DNA of 64,000 nucleotides. Origin: Chinchilla lanigera. Taxonomy: Eukaryota > Chordata > Mammalia > Rodentia > Chinchillidae. Of this stretch, positions 23,756-35,599 are shown in pieces. The DNA lies in assembly GCF_000276665.1 (NCBI RefSeq), contig NW_004955429.1, positions 4,982,033 through 5,046,032 on the forward strand, given 5' to 3'. The notes beneath the pieces are model-generated. The model was not told where the DNA came from. It searched no databases and saw only the letters and a program-made list of their open reading frames with translations. How positions within the stretch are numbered: position 1 is the stretch's first letter; each line of letters starts with the position of its first letter. The position numbers and the translations under genes were made by a program.

Positions 23756-25064
23756 GAAGAGGAAAGCCAACATTAGAATGCCCAGAATCAAGTACATGTG
23801 CATTCACTTTAGCTTAAATATACAAATACCAATAGATGCAAAAGGTACCTTGCAAGCCACATTTTCCCCCAAATGAAAAGTTATATAAAATATTTCCACT
23901 TCTGATTCAGTCATAGAGAAGAAGTTTAAATAACTATACGAACAGTTTTTCAAATTTCCAGCTATTTGGATGGGCAATCCTAAAAGAAGCAAGCATTATG
24001 TTGTCTTCAGTAATTGGTGACTATCTATTAAAGGAGATTCTAATTCTCTTGATGATGCCATAATGTTCTCTTTAATTGGTATCATTAGGTATGCAAATAG
24101 ATATAATGATTTATTTAGTAGATAGAATATATACTTTCATGAATATTCAAAAAATGATAATAGAAATGGCCTTAAAAATATTAACAAGGCTACAATATCA
24201 TCAAAGTAACCTGAATAAGCAATGAATCTCATAGAATAAAATCTTTCAATTATACATATAGATGCTCTGAGTATAAAACAATGAGAATCTAGAATTCTGT
24301 TTTCAACTATCTGTTTGCATGTTGGTCTCAAAATACTTGTCTCCCTTTTTTATAAAAAACTTTCTTTGAATTGATAATGTGCAAATAGAAATGAATTGAA
24401 GATTTTCATCAAAAACTGAAAAAATTACAATGGGTAGTTCTCTGTCCTTCCTACTATAGGAAAACAGGTTATAACAATTGAACTTGGCCTCAGGAGTTTC
24501 AATTATTGTGTTTTTGGTTGACTAAAAACACTCCTTTCAGATATGTTTTGGGCTCAGTTATAACAGAACCAGNNNNNNNNNNNNNNNNNNNNNNNNNNNN
24601 NNNNNNNNNNNNNNNNNNNNNNNNNNNNNNNNNNNNNNNNNNNNNNNNNNNNNNNNNNNNNNNNNNNNNNNNTTTGTCTAAAGAGCACACACTTTATTAA
24701 AATTGATGCACTGTTGTATATCATTGTATTAACTATTATTTGATCATAATCTTCCATATGGATTTTAAAACTCAAGTAATTATTATTTGTTATCATGTTT
24801 CTAGGCATGGGTTTTGTTTTATTAATTTTTTCAATACATCCTGCTTGCAAATTTTTGGACTTTTTAAGAGATTAACATCTTTTAAAGATCATTCTGTAAT
24901 ATGCTTATTAACTGTTTTTCAAATAATCCTTTCTTAGTCTCTGTATTGCCTTCTTCCAGCACCCAATTAGACATATGTTGGACCTAATCACTTTATTGTT
25001 CATATATTTTATCTTTCATATTTCAGATGACTTCTCTCAATGTTGCAGTCCCAGGAACTACAAA
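23756..25064. other. AT-rich DNA with assembly gap, no gene seen
   Basis: Very AT-rich unique-looking sequence without recognisable exon, broken by the gap at 24573-24672. Confidence 0.45.
24573..24672. other. Assembly gap of 100 N
   Basis: Exactly 100 N, the usual placeholder for a scaffold gap of unknown length. Open frames crossing it are meaningless. Confidence 0.99.
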
Positions 25065-26604
25065 AGTTTATCTTGGAGTGATATCAGCAAAATGATGGAA
25101 TAGGAAGCACTGGACTTATATCCATGGACACACTGATTCAACAGCAACAAAGAGATAAATTCTAGCTAGGAAGAACCCAGAAACTATTTTAGAGGCTCCT
25201 TTACCCAATACAATGTGAAACCAACCAAACTGAAACTAGCAGGGAAACTGGAAACACCCTGTCCCCATAATCCCTACTCCTAGCACACTGTCATATGATT
25301 GGGAAGAGATTGTCCACCTTCTTGCTCTCTGAATAAGTACAGATTTGGACTACTCATTCAATATTTCATCTCCCCTCTTCCAGGTGCTTCCCAAATGACT
25401 GGCTTTTATCTTCCCTGCCTCAGAGTACTGATGGGATCCACTGTATGTTAGAACTTCTGAGAATAAAAGTGGAAATCTGAACCAGCATGCAGCTTCTCAC
25501 CTGGGTTCAGCATGTTGCTGGTAGAAACAGAAAAACTAAAATACTGTTTCCAGCTTCTTTCTGTGGAGAAAAGCGTTGGACTATACATTAAATGTCATAC
25601 CTATCAAGCTGCTACCGAAGGACGCGGTTTTCTCTGATCTGAATTTCAGCGCTGATCGACCCAGTAAATGTTTGATTCCTGAGGACTTTAGAGAACAAAA
25701 ACAGTAGTTTGAATTTATCCCTTGTATAGTTGCCCTTCTCCTTTATGAATCTCATTCATGAAAACTAAAAGCGGGGGTGGTTTTGCTTAATGTGTAAGTA
25801 CCAACAGAGTCATGGAACATAAAGGAACAGAAACATCATCCAAACAAAGGAGCAATATAAAACTCCAGATGCCAACCCTAGTGAAATGGAGACATGGCAG
25901 AGATTTCAAAACAACCATAATGAAAACATTCAAAGAGCTCAGTAAAACAACGCATGGAAAAAGTGAGAATTTCAACAAAGGTATGGAAAATTTTAACCAG
26001 AACTGAATAGGAATGTTGGAGCTGAATAATATAACTGAACTGAAATATTCAATAGGGGTGTCCAACAGCAAGTGACAGCCAGTAGAAGACTATAGCAATC
26101 AATGAAAGCAAAGGCAAATCATTTAAAAATTTTCCAGTCAAGTGGCCCACAGGACATTTTAGGAAAGTTCCAAGTAAAGAAGAGAAAGTACCAGGAAGTT
26201 TACTCAAGATATAACATTTGAAACTTATCAAATCTAGAGGAGTAAATCACATTTAGATCCAGGAAGTCCAAAGGACTCCAAGTAAGATGAACCCAAGGAA
26301 ATACAGAGCAAGATTCATTATAATCAACCTGTGCAAATGCAAAGAAAAAGATTTCATTTTGAAAGCATCCAGAAAAAATTGACTCATTGCACACCAATGA
26401 ACTCTCTTAAGATTATCAATGGATTTTTCAACAGAAACTTTACAGGACAGAGGAGAGTATGATGACATATTCAAAGTACTAAAAGAAGAAAACAACTGCC
26501 AACCAACGAGATTGTTCCTGACAGAATTGTTATTCCAAAATAAGGGAGATAAAGACTTTTCAGAACATACCTAAGGGGGTTCATGACCACTAGATCTACT
26601 ACAT

Positions 26605-27062
26605 TACTTAGCTTTTCTATTGCTGTGATAAAGTACCTGATGAACACAACTTAAAGGAGAACAGGTTTATTGTGTATCACAGTTTCAGAGGTTTCAGTCC
26701 AGGGACAGCTAGTCCCAAGGCAGAAACATCATAACAGAGCATGGCAGAAGAAAGCTTTTCCATTACAGCTGAGAAGAGCTAGAGAGAGCAGGGAGTGAGC
26801 GAGAGAGACAGAGAGAGAGAGACAGAGAGAGAGAGACAGAGAGAGAGAGACAGAGAGACACAGAGAGAGACAGAGACAGAGACACAGAGAGAAGCTGAGG
26901 GCAGGTTATACCCTTCAAAGGCATGGCTCCAGTGATGTATATCCTCCAACTTAGCCCCAGTTTCCACTAGCCCCCTCAAAAGGTGATCCAATCACCTTTT
27001 GAAAGCTCTACTTTTGAATATATGAGAATTTTGTGGGATATTTTAGACCTATACCATAACCC
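26605..27062 (-). mobile_element. MaLR-type LTR with expanded GAGACA repeat, antisense
   Basis: Reverse MaLR 3' end (cttttctattgctgtgataa, agtacctgatgaacacaact), cacagtttcagaggtttcag, a microsatellite at 26796-26892, then aaggcatggctccagtgatg and the terminal phrase tagacctataccataac. It splits the ORF1 region of the old L1 exactly between acctaagggggttcatgacc and cttgccttacaagaaatact. Confidence 0.8.
26796..26892 (+). repeat. (GAGAGACA)n-type microsatellite
   Basis: Irregular tandem array of GAGAGAGA and GACA units inside the MaLR LTR; expands the purine-rich middle of the LTR. Confidence 0.95.
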
Positions 27063-27189
27063 TTGCCTTACAAGAAATACTAAATGTGAAACAAAAGAAC
27101 ACTTAACTGCAATATACCATATGAAAGCGTAAAATTCATTGTTAAGGTGACATATATTGACAAATATAAACTACTGCATAGTTGATTTT

Positions 27190-27535
27190 CTCATGATATG
27201 GATCATGGGTTCTGTATCCACAGACTTAACCAACCATTGACTGAAAATATTTGTTAAAAAATTGTTTCTGTACTGAACAGGTACCGAACATGTATAAATT
27301 TTTTGTTATTGAACATGTACAGATTTTTTGTTATTGCTCCCTAACCAATACACTTATTACTTATATAGCATTTATACTGCATAAGGTATTTTAAGTGATA
27401 TAGACATGTTTTAAACTATAAAGGAAGACATACATAGTTTACATGCAAAATGCTGTGCTATTTTATGATTTGGGTATTACTGGAGGAGTTTTATAAACAG
27501 TTCTCTGCAGATACTAAGGAATGATTATATCATTG
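27190..27535 (+). mobile_element. Tigger-related MITE (MER2-group-like)
   Basis: atggatcatgggttctgtat, ccacagacttaaccaaccat, gactgaaaatatttgttaaa and tctgtactgaacaggtaccg follow the well-known non-autonomous Tigger text. A unit of about 25-30 bp (gaacatgtacagattttttg and its neighbour) is tandemly repeated inside. The termini are diverged. Confidence 0.7.
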
Positions 27536-27714
27536 TAACATGGGGGGGTAAATCACTTCTGTTTCTAGTATGAATATTAAAATGCCAAAGTATTATAATA
27601 GTAATAACTAGAGTTATGTTAAATGATATATAATATAAATAGGTGTAAATTGTAGTATCAATCATATAAAGCATGGGAGAAGAAGTAAAAGTGTAGAGTT
27701 TTTTTCTACTTTTT

Positions 27715-29245
27715 CATTTTTTTATTTTAAAGAGAAAACAAAAGCAAAATAACAAAAACAAAGACAAAAACAAAACAACACAAAAATATATAAATGATAC
27801 AGAATTTCAAAACAAGATGATAGGAAATCAACAATGGTTGTTGTATTACTTATTGTTATCTTCAAAGTAGTTGCTCAGATTACCAGATGTAGGTATGCGA
27901 GATTGGTCAATTAAACATTAACTGTTCCTTTCAATAAACCAATAGAAATTAGTAGTACAATTATCTTAGCTATCGTGTGTGCATATATATATATATTTCC
28001 CTTCCTTCTTTCTTTTCTTATTTCCCTCATCCCAGGTGTTCTTTCCTATTAAGCAGTTTCTTTCCCTTTCACAATATCTGTTGTACATTTCAGCTATATT
28101 TACTCTTTCAGGTTCTTACACTAGGGAAACAATACGGTGTTTACACATGCAGGTCTGATTTATTTAGCTTATGAGTACGGGCTCTAGTTGCATCCATTTA
28201 CCTATAAAAGCCTTGAGTTTATCTTTCTTTATAGTTGAGTAATACTCCATTATATAAAAAATACCACATATTGACCTGCTGTTTTGCAGGATGGCTCAAC
28301 AGACACAAATCAATAAATGTAATACACCATATCAACAGAGGCAAAGACAAAAATCACACGATCATCTCAATAGATGCAGAGTTCCTATATGTAACCAAAT
28401 TTTTTATCTATTCCCCAGTTGATGGGCATTTGGGTTGTTTCCAAAATTTTGCTATGACAAATTGTGCTGCTATGAACATAAGTGCACATATTATCTTTGT
28501 GGTATGATGTTTTTAATTCTTCTGGGGAAATACCCAGAAGGGGAATGGTTGGGTTAAATGGTACCTCTAATCCTAATTTTTTGAGGAATCTCCAGACTGA
28601 TGTCCAAAGTGATTGCACCAGTCTACATTGCCACCAACAGTGGAGAAGAGTTCCTTTTTCCCCACAGCCCCTCCAGCATTTGTTGTTGGTTGATTTCTGG
28701 ATGATAACAATTCTTACTTGGGTGAGATGAAATCTCAGTGTTGTTTAATTTGTGTCTCCTGAATGACCAATGATGTTGAACATTTTTTCATATATTTATT
28801 TGCCATTTGTACTTCTTTATCTGAGAAGTATGTATTCACTTCAGATGCCCATTTTTGGATTGGGTTTTTGAATCTGGGGGGTCTGAGTTTTTTCAATTCT
28901 TTATATGTTCTAGATATAAGTCCTTCATCTGAGGGACAGTTAGCTAAAATGTTTTCCCACTTTGTGGGTTGTCTTTCACTCTATTGGTGATTTCTTTTGA
29001 AGTACAAAAGTTTTTTAATAGGATGAGAACCCAGTTGCTGATTCTTTGAAGTGGTTCCCATTCAGTTTGGGCTTTGTTCATGGCAACTGTGCCTACCCCT
29101 ATGTCTTCAAGATTTTGACCTGCTTTCTTGCAGGATGGCTCAATATACACAAATCAATAAATGTAATGCACCATATCAACAGAGGCAGAGACAAAAATCA
29201 CATGATCATCTCAATAGATGCAAAGTTTTTATATGTCACCCAATT
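27715..29245 (-). mobile_element. Rodent L1, antisense, with inverted 5' segment (twin priming)
   Basis: From 27715 the plus strand reads the reverse of the L1 3' tail and family terminal block, then the antisense 3' UTR (gtttacacatgcaggtctga, ggaaatacccagaaggggaa) and distal ORF2 to about 29130. There the orientation flips: 29131-29233 is sense ORF2 (gctcaatatacacaaatcaa, gatcatctcaatagatgca). The switch point shows gcag microhomology. This is the classic 5' inversion of target-primed reverse transcription with twin priming. The flanking L1M text (agagttttttt left, aaagttttt right) is consistent with a short target duplication. Confidence 0.82.
28263..28395 (+). repeat. Displaced copy of the L1 inversion junction (pair with 29117-29247)
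   Basis: About 131 bp, 91% identical by hand count (12 mismatches) to 29117-29247 and in the same orientation. It contains the antisense L1 end, the flip point, the inverted ORF2 piece and about 15-20 bp of the host L1M flank (atatgtaaccaaatt against atatgtcacccaatt). It interrupts the antisense 3' UTR between accacata and ttttttatctattcc, where the related L1 at 60.66 kb is continuous. Confidence 0.8.
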
Positions 29246-30240
29246 CCAATTATTATCAGCTTAAAATACAGTTACAACTGTAAAATATTCTGTGTAAGCC
29301 CCATTGAAACCACAAGGAAAATATTTATAAAAGTCACAAAGATGAAAAATACAAATGGACCCAAACATATCAATAGAAAGTAGTGAAACACAAAGAAAGA
29401 CAGCGAAAGAGGAACAGAAGGACCGAAGAACTACAAGGCAAACAGAAAACAATTGACAAAATGTCACTAGGAAATCTGTTCCCATTAGCAATTACTTAAG
29501 TACAAATGGATTCCTCCATTAAAACAAGAGTGGCCGAATGGATTAAAAAACAAGATTCCATAATATGTTGTCTAAAAGATAGTTTAGATTTAAGGACACA
29601 TATAAGCTGAAAATGAAGGGATGGAAAATACAGTCTTTGCAGAGCATAGCTAAAGTAGAAGGGGCATTTACACTTAAAGCAGACTTTAAATAAAAAATGC
29701 TCACAGAAACAAAGAAAGATATTATATCATGATAAAAGGGACAATTTTCCAAGAAAATATAGCCATTATAAATATAAAGCAAAGATTGAGAAAACAAAGA
29801 ATTAAAAACAATTTAAGAGAATAAATACTCCACTTTCATCACTGGATAGAACAACCAGACGGAAAAATCACAGATACAGTGGACTTGAACATTTCAGTCT
29901 AATGGACCTAACACATTTACGAAGCAGCAGCAGCAGAATACACATCCTTCTCAGTGCATGTGGAACGTTACCCAGGATAAGTCACACGTCAGATCACAGA
30001 CCTTAATGTAAGGTTTAACAAAGTTAAGACTGAAATCATGCCAAATGTCATTTACAATCATAAAGAAAAAAGCTAGAAATCAATACCATAAGGAAAACTA
30101 GAACATTCAGAAATATGTGCAAATTAAACTGTACACTTCTGAACAACTAGTGAGTAAACTAAGAAATAGAAAAGAAAGAAAAAAATATCTTGGAACAAAG
30201 AAATGAAAACATAGCACTATACTAAAAGTTAGAGGACGCA

Positions 30241-30352
30241 GGGGCTGGGGATTTAGCTCAGCAGCACAGCACCTGCCTGGCAAATGCAAGGTTGTGAGTT
30301 CGATTCCCGGTACCAGAAAACAAAACAAAAATAATAAAATAAAATAAAATTA
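30241..30352 (+). mobile_element. ID SINE, sense
   Basis: Clean ID: ggggctggggatttagctca, A box, B box (gttcgattcc), ending ggtaccag, then an A-rich tail with aataaaataaaataaaat interruptions. Inserted in the old L1 ORF2. Flanks gaggacgca and aagatgcag may be the diverged target duplication. Confidence 0.92.
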
Positions 30353-30689
30353 AAAAGATGCAGCACAAGAAGCAAAGTTTATAGTGTTAAGTGCATACAT
30401 TAAAAAAGAAAGATCTCTAATAAATCACCTAACATAAATAATCTAAATTGACACCAAGGAAATCAAAAGAAGAGAATAAGTTAGCAGAATAAATGAAATA
30501 ATAAAGATCTTACCTGTAATAAATAAAATAGAGAGTAAAAAAAAATAAAAAATGAAATTCAAGAGTTGGCTTTTTGGAACAAAAAACTGATAAACCTTTA
30601 GGTGGACTAGAGAAAAAGAAGACTCATAAATAGAATTACAGAAAAGAAGAAATATTATAACTGATACTACAAGAAAAAAGGGAAAAAGA

Positions 30690-30830
30690 GGGAGGTGAGG
30701 AAGGGGAGATGAAAAATGGAATAAGATGTTTTATGTGCCTGCACCAACTGTGGACAAGGAGTGCAAAATTACGTGCTACAAACATGGACTAATAAAAAAT
30801 AAAAATAAATAAAAAAGAGAAGACCCTAAA
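30690..30830 (+). mobile_element. Unclassified A-tailed insert in the old L1
   Basis: A G/A-rich head (gggaggtgaggaaggggaga), a middle section tgcctgcaccaactgtggac and a tail of AAAAATAAA units interrupt ORF2 text. It resembles the 3' end of a retroposon, perhaps another L1 subfamily, but I cannot name it. Confidence 0.4.
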
Positions 30831-31164
30831 AGACTACTATGAACAGTTGCATGCTAATAAACTGGATAACTTAGAAGAAATGAATAAATGCCCAAGAACA
30901 TACAAGCTACAGATAAACTTTCAGCTGGTAAGGACACTGTTTTACTAAGAAAGAGCCTCTCAAGAGAGAAACACCCAGGGTCATGCACCAGGTTCTACCG
31001 GCAAATTTTGCTGAACATTTAAAGAAGAATTACTGCTGATTCTTTCAAATGTCTCCAAAAAACTGAAGAGGAGGGAACTTCCAGACTCATTGTACAAGGC
31101 CAGCATAACCCTTATGTCAATGTGAGATAAAGATGCTGCGACAGAAAAGATAATTGCAGGCTGG

Positions 31165-31480
31165 TATTCTTGATGAGCCTGCAATGGCAAGCAGAAACAC
31201 CAAAACGACACCCAGGATTGGTGCTGATTGGCATCATTCCCAAAATATCGGTCCAGAAGGTTCATGGAAGGAGGTTTTTTATGGGATTTGCCAAGGGGAA
31301 GTAGAGGTAGAGTACTTGGCTGTCTTTGAGTGGTTCTTACAATATGCATCACAATGACCAGTTATGTATCACAGTGATCAGCCATTTCTAGGAGACAGAA
31401 GCAACTGGAACTGCAACAGGAACTATTACCTGGGCAACTAAGAATCTGAAGTATACTGGCTGGGGAAGGGGGCATTTTCT
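31165..31480. mobile_element. Unclassified ~300-bp insert in the old L1
   Basis: Upstream text (gataattgcaggctggtatt) and downstream text (tagatgtaaaaatcctcata) are adjacent in intact L1 ORF2, so about 300 bp are foreign. The insert is GC-richer, without A tail or clear SINE boxes. It could be a diverged LTR. Confidence 0.5.
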
Positions 31481-33415
31481 GCTACAAGCATAGATGTAAA
31501 AATCCTCATAAAATAGTAGTAAACCAAATTCAACATTATATTAAAGAGGATTACATACCATGACAAAGTGAGATTTATCCCTAGATGGTTGAACCTATGA
31601 AAAACAATTGTGATATAACATATCAATAGAATGAAGGATAAATAGCACAGATAATGATCAAAGGATGATCATTTCAATGGATGCAGAAAAAGAATTACAG
31701 TCAACACTTTCCTGATAAAAACCTTCAACAAACTAGGGATAGAGGGAAATTACCCCCAACAAAATGAAGCATTACATGAGAAGATCATCCCTAACATCAA
31801 ACTCAATAGTAAAAGCTGAAAATTTTTGTTCTGCTGGAACAAAATAAGAATGTCCAGTCCTGCCACTTCTATTTAATGTGCTATTGGGCACCCTAGCCAG
31901 AACAATTATGCAATAAAAAGAAATAATGACATTCTGATCATACAAGAAGAAATAAAATTATCCCCATTTGCAGAAGGTATGCTCTTATAGAATCTAGCAA
32001 CAATCTGTTAGAATAACTAAGCAAATCAACATACAACAATCAGTTGTGTTTCTCTATATAGTAAAAACTCTCAAAAGGAAATTAGAAAAATAATTCCATT
32101 TACAACAGCATCAAAAAGAATAAAATACTACAAAACATTAATGAAGGTAGTGAAAGAAGTTGCAAATGAATGGGAAGATATCACATGTTCAGGAATGGAA
32201 AGACTTCATATTTGTTAACATGTCTATGCCACCCAAAGTTAAATACAGATTCAATACAGTCTCCATCAAAACCCCACTGAATATTTTTTTGCAGAAATAG
32301 AAAACTTAACTCTAAATTTTATATTGAATCCCAAAGCACCCCTAATAGCCAAAATATCTTTAAAAATAAGAACAAAGCTGAAAGCATTACACTGCCTGAT
32401 TTAAAAATACAGTACAAAATTACAGTAATTAACACAGAATGGTGCTGGCATGAACACAGACACAGATCAAGATTACAAGCCCAGAAATTAACCCACATAT
32501 ACACAACCAACTGATATTTGACCAGATACCAAGATATACCACCAGAAAGGACAGTCTTTTCAACAAATGGTATTGGTAAAATCAGATATTCACATGCAAA
32601 AGAATGAAATTTGGACCCTTATCTTACACAGTACACAAAAATCAACACAGAGTAGAGTGAAAACTTAAATAGAGACCTAAAACTGCAAAACTGCTACAAA
32701 AAAAAACAGGGAGTGGGAAAGCTTTATGACATTAGCACCAGCAATGATTTCACTGATTTATCATCAAAAGCTCAAGCAGCAAAAATAAAAATAGACAAGT
32801 GGGACTACATCAAAATAAAAAAAAAATGTAAAGTTTCTGCACAGCAAGACAAACAGAGTGAAAAGGCAATCTGTGGAATGAGAAAAATATTTGCACACCA
32901 TATATCTGATAAGGGGTTATATTCCAAATATATAAAGAACTCCTACGACTCACTGGCAAAAAGCCCTGAGAATCTGATTATAAAATAGACTCACAACTTG
33001 AATAGACATGACTCCATAGAGGACATACAAACAGTCAGTGGGTATGTGAAATGATGCTGAGAAGCATTAATTATCAGGAAAATGCACATCTTAATGACAT
33101 CACCTGATGTATGTGATAACCTAAAATACACCTTGAAGGCATTACACTACAGGAAACAGGCCATTCACAGAGCACAAATTCTGTGTGATTCTACTTGTGT
33201 GAAGTGAAGCATCCAAAATACCAAAACTCACAGGGAGCAGAGGGTAGACTGGTGGGTTCCTGGGGACCGGGGGATGGAGAAACGATTAGCAGCTAAACAT
33301 TTCAGTTATACAAAATGATCAAGTTTTAGAGCTCTGGTGTACAACATCATACCTATAGTGAACAATACTGTGTTGTACACTTAAAAATATGTTAAAGAAG
33401 GTCTTATGTTGTATT

Positions 33416-33898
33416 GCCTCAAGAAAGGCTTTGTTTTTTTTTTAATCTACCTCCCAGTTTATCAGAGGTGTCTTCATTGCATCTGGTCTGCCGTTTAACA
33501 AATCCTTACCACTGAACAATGGCAAAGAGTTTCTTCTTTTCAATATTGTATATTTTATTCCTAAAAATTTGATTTTTAAAACACGATGAATCAATATTTT
33601 TAGAATCTGTTCTTTAAATATATATATATATGTTTTATACTCTGCATCTGATAATTCCAGTATTGGTAGTTCTGTAGATCTGATTCAGTAGCATCCTTTT
33701 CCCTTTCTAACTGTAACTCCCGGTCACTTGACTTCTTCTTTAGTGATTTATTGTGAGCTCATGTTTTTGGACTTTCACCTGTGGGAATTCTTAGATGCCC
33801 ACCATACATTCATTTAAAGAAGATTTTCACTTTCTTCCTTTATGCAGTTGGGGGTACTGCCAGTGTAGGACCATCAAATAGCATTTTAAAAAATCTTC
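33416..33898. other. Degenerate interspersed repeat or unique DNA
   Basis: T-rich, with (AT)n near 33617 and the phrase tctgcatctgataattccag, which I associate with an old interspersed repeat whose family I cannot fix. No exon. Confidence 0.35.
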
Positions 33899-34047
33899 TC
33901 TGAGACAGAGTTTCACTACGCAGTTCAGGCTGGCCTTGAACTCACTTTGTAGCTCAGCCTGGTCTCAAATTCGCAGTGATCCTCCTGCCTCAGCCGTCAT
34001 AGTGCTGGGATTACAGGGATTACAGGCGTGCAGCATCACATTCGGCC
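33899..34047 (-). mobile_element. B1 SINE with internal duplication, antisense
   Basis: ctgagacagagtttcactac, then a doubled segment (cagttcaggctggccttgaa and agctcagcctggtctcaaat) as in B1 with the 29-bp duplication, gatcctcctgcctcagccgt, and a doubled gggattaca. Antisense. Confidence 0.92.
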
Positions 34048-35386
34048 ACTCCAATAGCAATTTTGACTCTTGGCTTTTGTTTTGCTTTTATCTTACAGTG
34101 ACACAAGCTCAGGCCACATGACCATGTGAGTGAAGACACAGTGGTGGGCAGTCTCTGCATATTTTTTTTCTTTTATTCTTCTGTACTTACTGAGGAGGCT
34201 GCACCAAGAGTTTCCTTCAAGATCTGTCCTCTGCAGGACAGGTATTTTTCTTATTCATCCTGCAATGGTGTCATTACCTTCCCTGGGACTCAGAACTACT
34301 TTTTAACCACTGATGTGTCTATTAAGACTCCCTTGGCTACAGGGGATTGATGGAGACCACTACTACGCAGGAAATGACAGCTGTGACTTTCACTTACTCC
34401 TTTGAATAGGTGTTTTCTTGTTGGGTTTGTCTCAGAGGAATTCTTTTACTTTCCTGCCAGAACAATCAGGCATTACAAAATGTATCTGTGATATTTTTTT
34501 TTTAAACCCACCAGTTTTCGTTTTGGTCCTCAGGGACGGCCTACTCTGAACATCTATTATGCACTATTTCTGTCATTATTTGTTGGTGATTCTAGTTAAA
34601 GATATTCAAAAATCTTTGTGAAATAACTTCAATAAGTGGGGCAAAGTAGGAGAGAGTTGAGATTTTCCTGGTGTATCATCTTTAAATATTCAAGATGCTT
34701 CCTCACAGATCTCCAAGAATGTAAATGTAAGTCTTAGCACAAAAAAACAACATTATATTATGCTAGAAATTGAAGTAGCAAATTAATCCTCATCTTTTTA
34801 GAAAGAAATTCATAGTCAAAAGCAGAAAACTACTCTCAGGGATAAGTGAAGGGCAGCTAAACAAATACTAATAAATGATATAAAATAATTATGTGATGCA
34901 AATATGAAATTACGAATGAGAATAGAAGGAAGCTGAATGTTTCTCAGTGAGTTCTTACTGCTAAGTATGTCTTCTGAAAGAGGAGAGAGGCACCTCCATC
35001 AGTGTGGGACAGACTTCTGTGGACATGTGAAGCTAAACTGAACATGGCAGGAAGGATTTTAATTCTGGCGGTAATTCAGTTTAAAATGCTCTAAAATTAA
35101 ATTAAGCAAAATATGATGGGCTAGATTGCAAGACGCACATCATTTTAAATATAAAAGATTTCCAAGAAGATTCTTATTTGGAGTATTTATTTGCAACCAA
35201 AGACAGGGGATAGACACATTTGTTTGTATCGAGACGGAATATTTAGAATACTCTGGCTTGGAGTTTTAAAAGCAAGCCTTCAAGGTGCACAAGGATTAGT
35301 ACTTAGATTTTACTTCTGCTCCTACTTTGACCCTTGAATGCAGGAATGCCCTAGGGTCTTGGGTTACTTTCCTTCCTTAGACATGA
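34048..35386. other. No gene seen
   Basis: AT-rich, unique-looking; open frames are short and without motif. Confidence 0.4.
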
Positions 35387-35468
35387 GTCACACTCTCTTT
35401 CTATACCTTCATGGGTCACACTCTCTTTCTATACCTTCATGGGTCACACTCTCTTTCTATACCTTCAT
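35387..35468 (+). repeat. 28-bp tandem repeat, three copies
   Basis: Units start at 35387, 35415 and 35443 (gtcacactctctttctatac plus cttcatgg). The three copies are essentially identical, so the expansion is recent. The last unit is 2 bp short. Confidence 0.97.
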
Positions 35469-35599
35469 CTCCCTGGTTTCACACACTCCCAAACTTTTAA
35501 ACAGCACCCAGCCCTTACACAATGATTCACTTAATTATAACAGTAACCCCTGTCTTGATCTCTAAATCCATGAATTCAACTTGTCTGACATCTTTGAAT

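Larger units (their letters stand above)
29247..32990 (+). pseudogene. Decayed L1 ORF2 (endonuclease, RT, C-terminus)
   Basis: Sense ORF2 of the old L1. Endonuclease-like text lies near 29820-30150. The RT-proximal segment at 31500-31990 includes the FADD-region counterpart, now cagaaggtatgctcttat (the YADD-type Asp pair is lost). The C-terminal part is best preserved: 32713-32988 keeps KWDYIKIKK, KIFAHHISDKGL and YIKNSYDSLA. Stops and frameshifts interrupt every section, and an ID plus two unclassified inserts split it. It cannot encode a retrotransposase. Confidence 0.8.
25065..33415 (+). mobile_element. Long old L1 (L1M type), sense, multiply interrupted
   Basis: Colinear parts of one ancient LINE-1. 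5' UTR-like text runs from 25065. ORF1-like text follows from about 25860 (aaaacattcaaagagctcag, atgatgacatattcaaagta, aagacttttcagaaca). ORF1-ORF2 linker and ORF2 resume at 29247 and run to about 32990, and the 3' UTR runs to about 33415 (gggttcctggggaccggggg). Interruptions in order: MaLR LTR (26605-27062), Tigger-type MITE (27190-27535), younger antisense L1 (27715-29245), ID (30241-30352) and two unclassified inserts (30690-30830, 31165-31480). The unbroken order of L1 text across the inserts shows it is one element. Confidence 0.82.

Noticed and set aside
30981..31352. 123-codon minus-strand open frame
   Set aside because: It is antisense to decayed L1 ORF2 and runs into the unclassified 31.2-kb insert; no homology.
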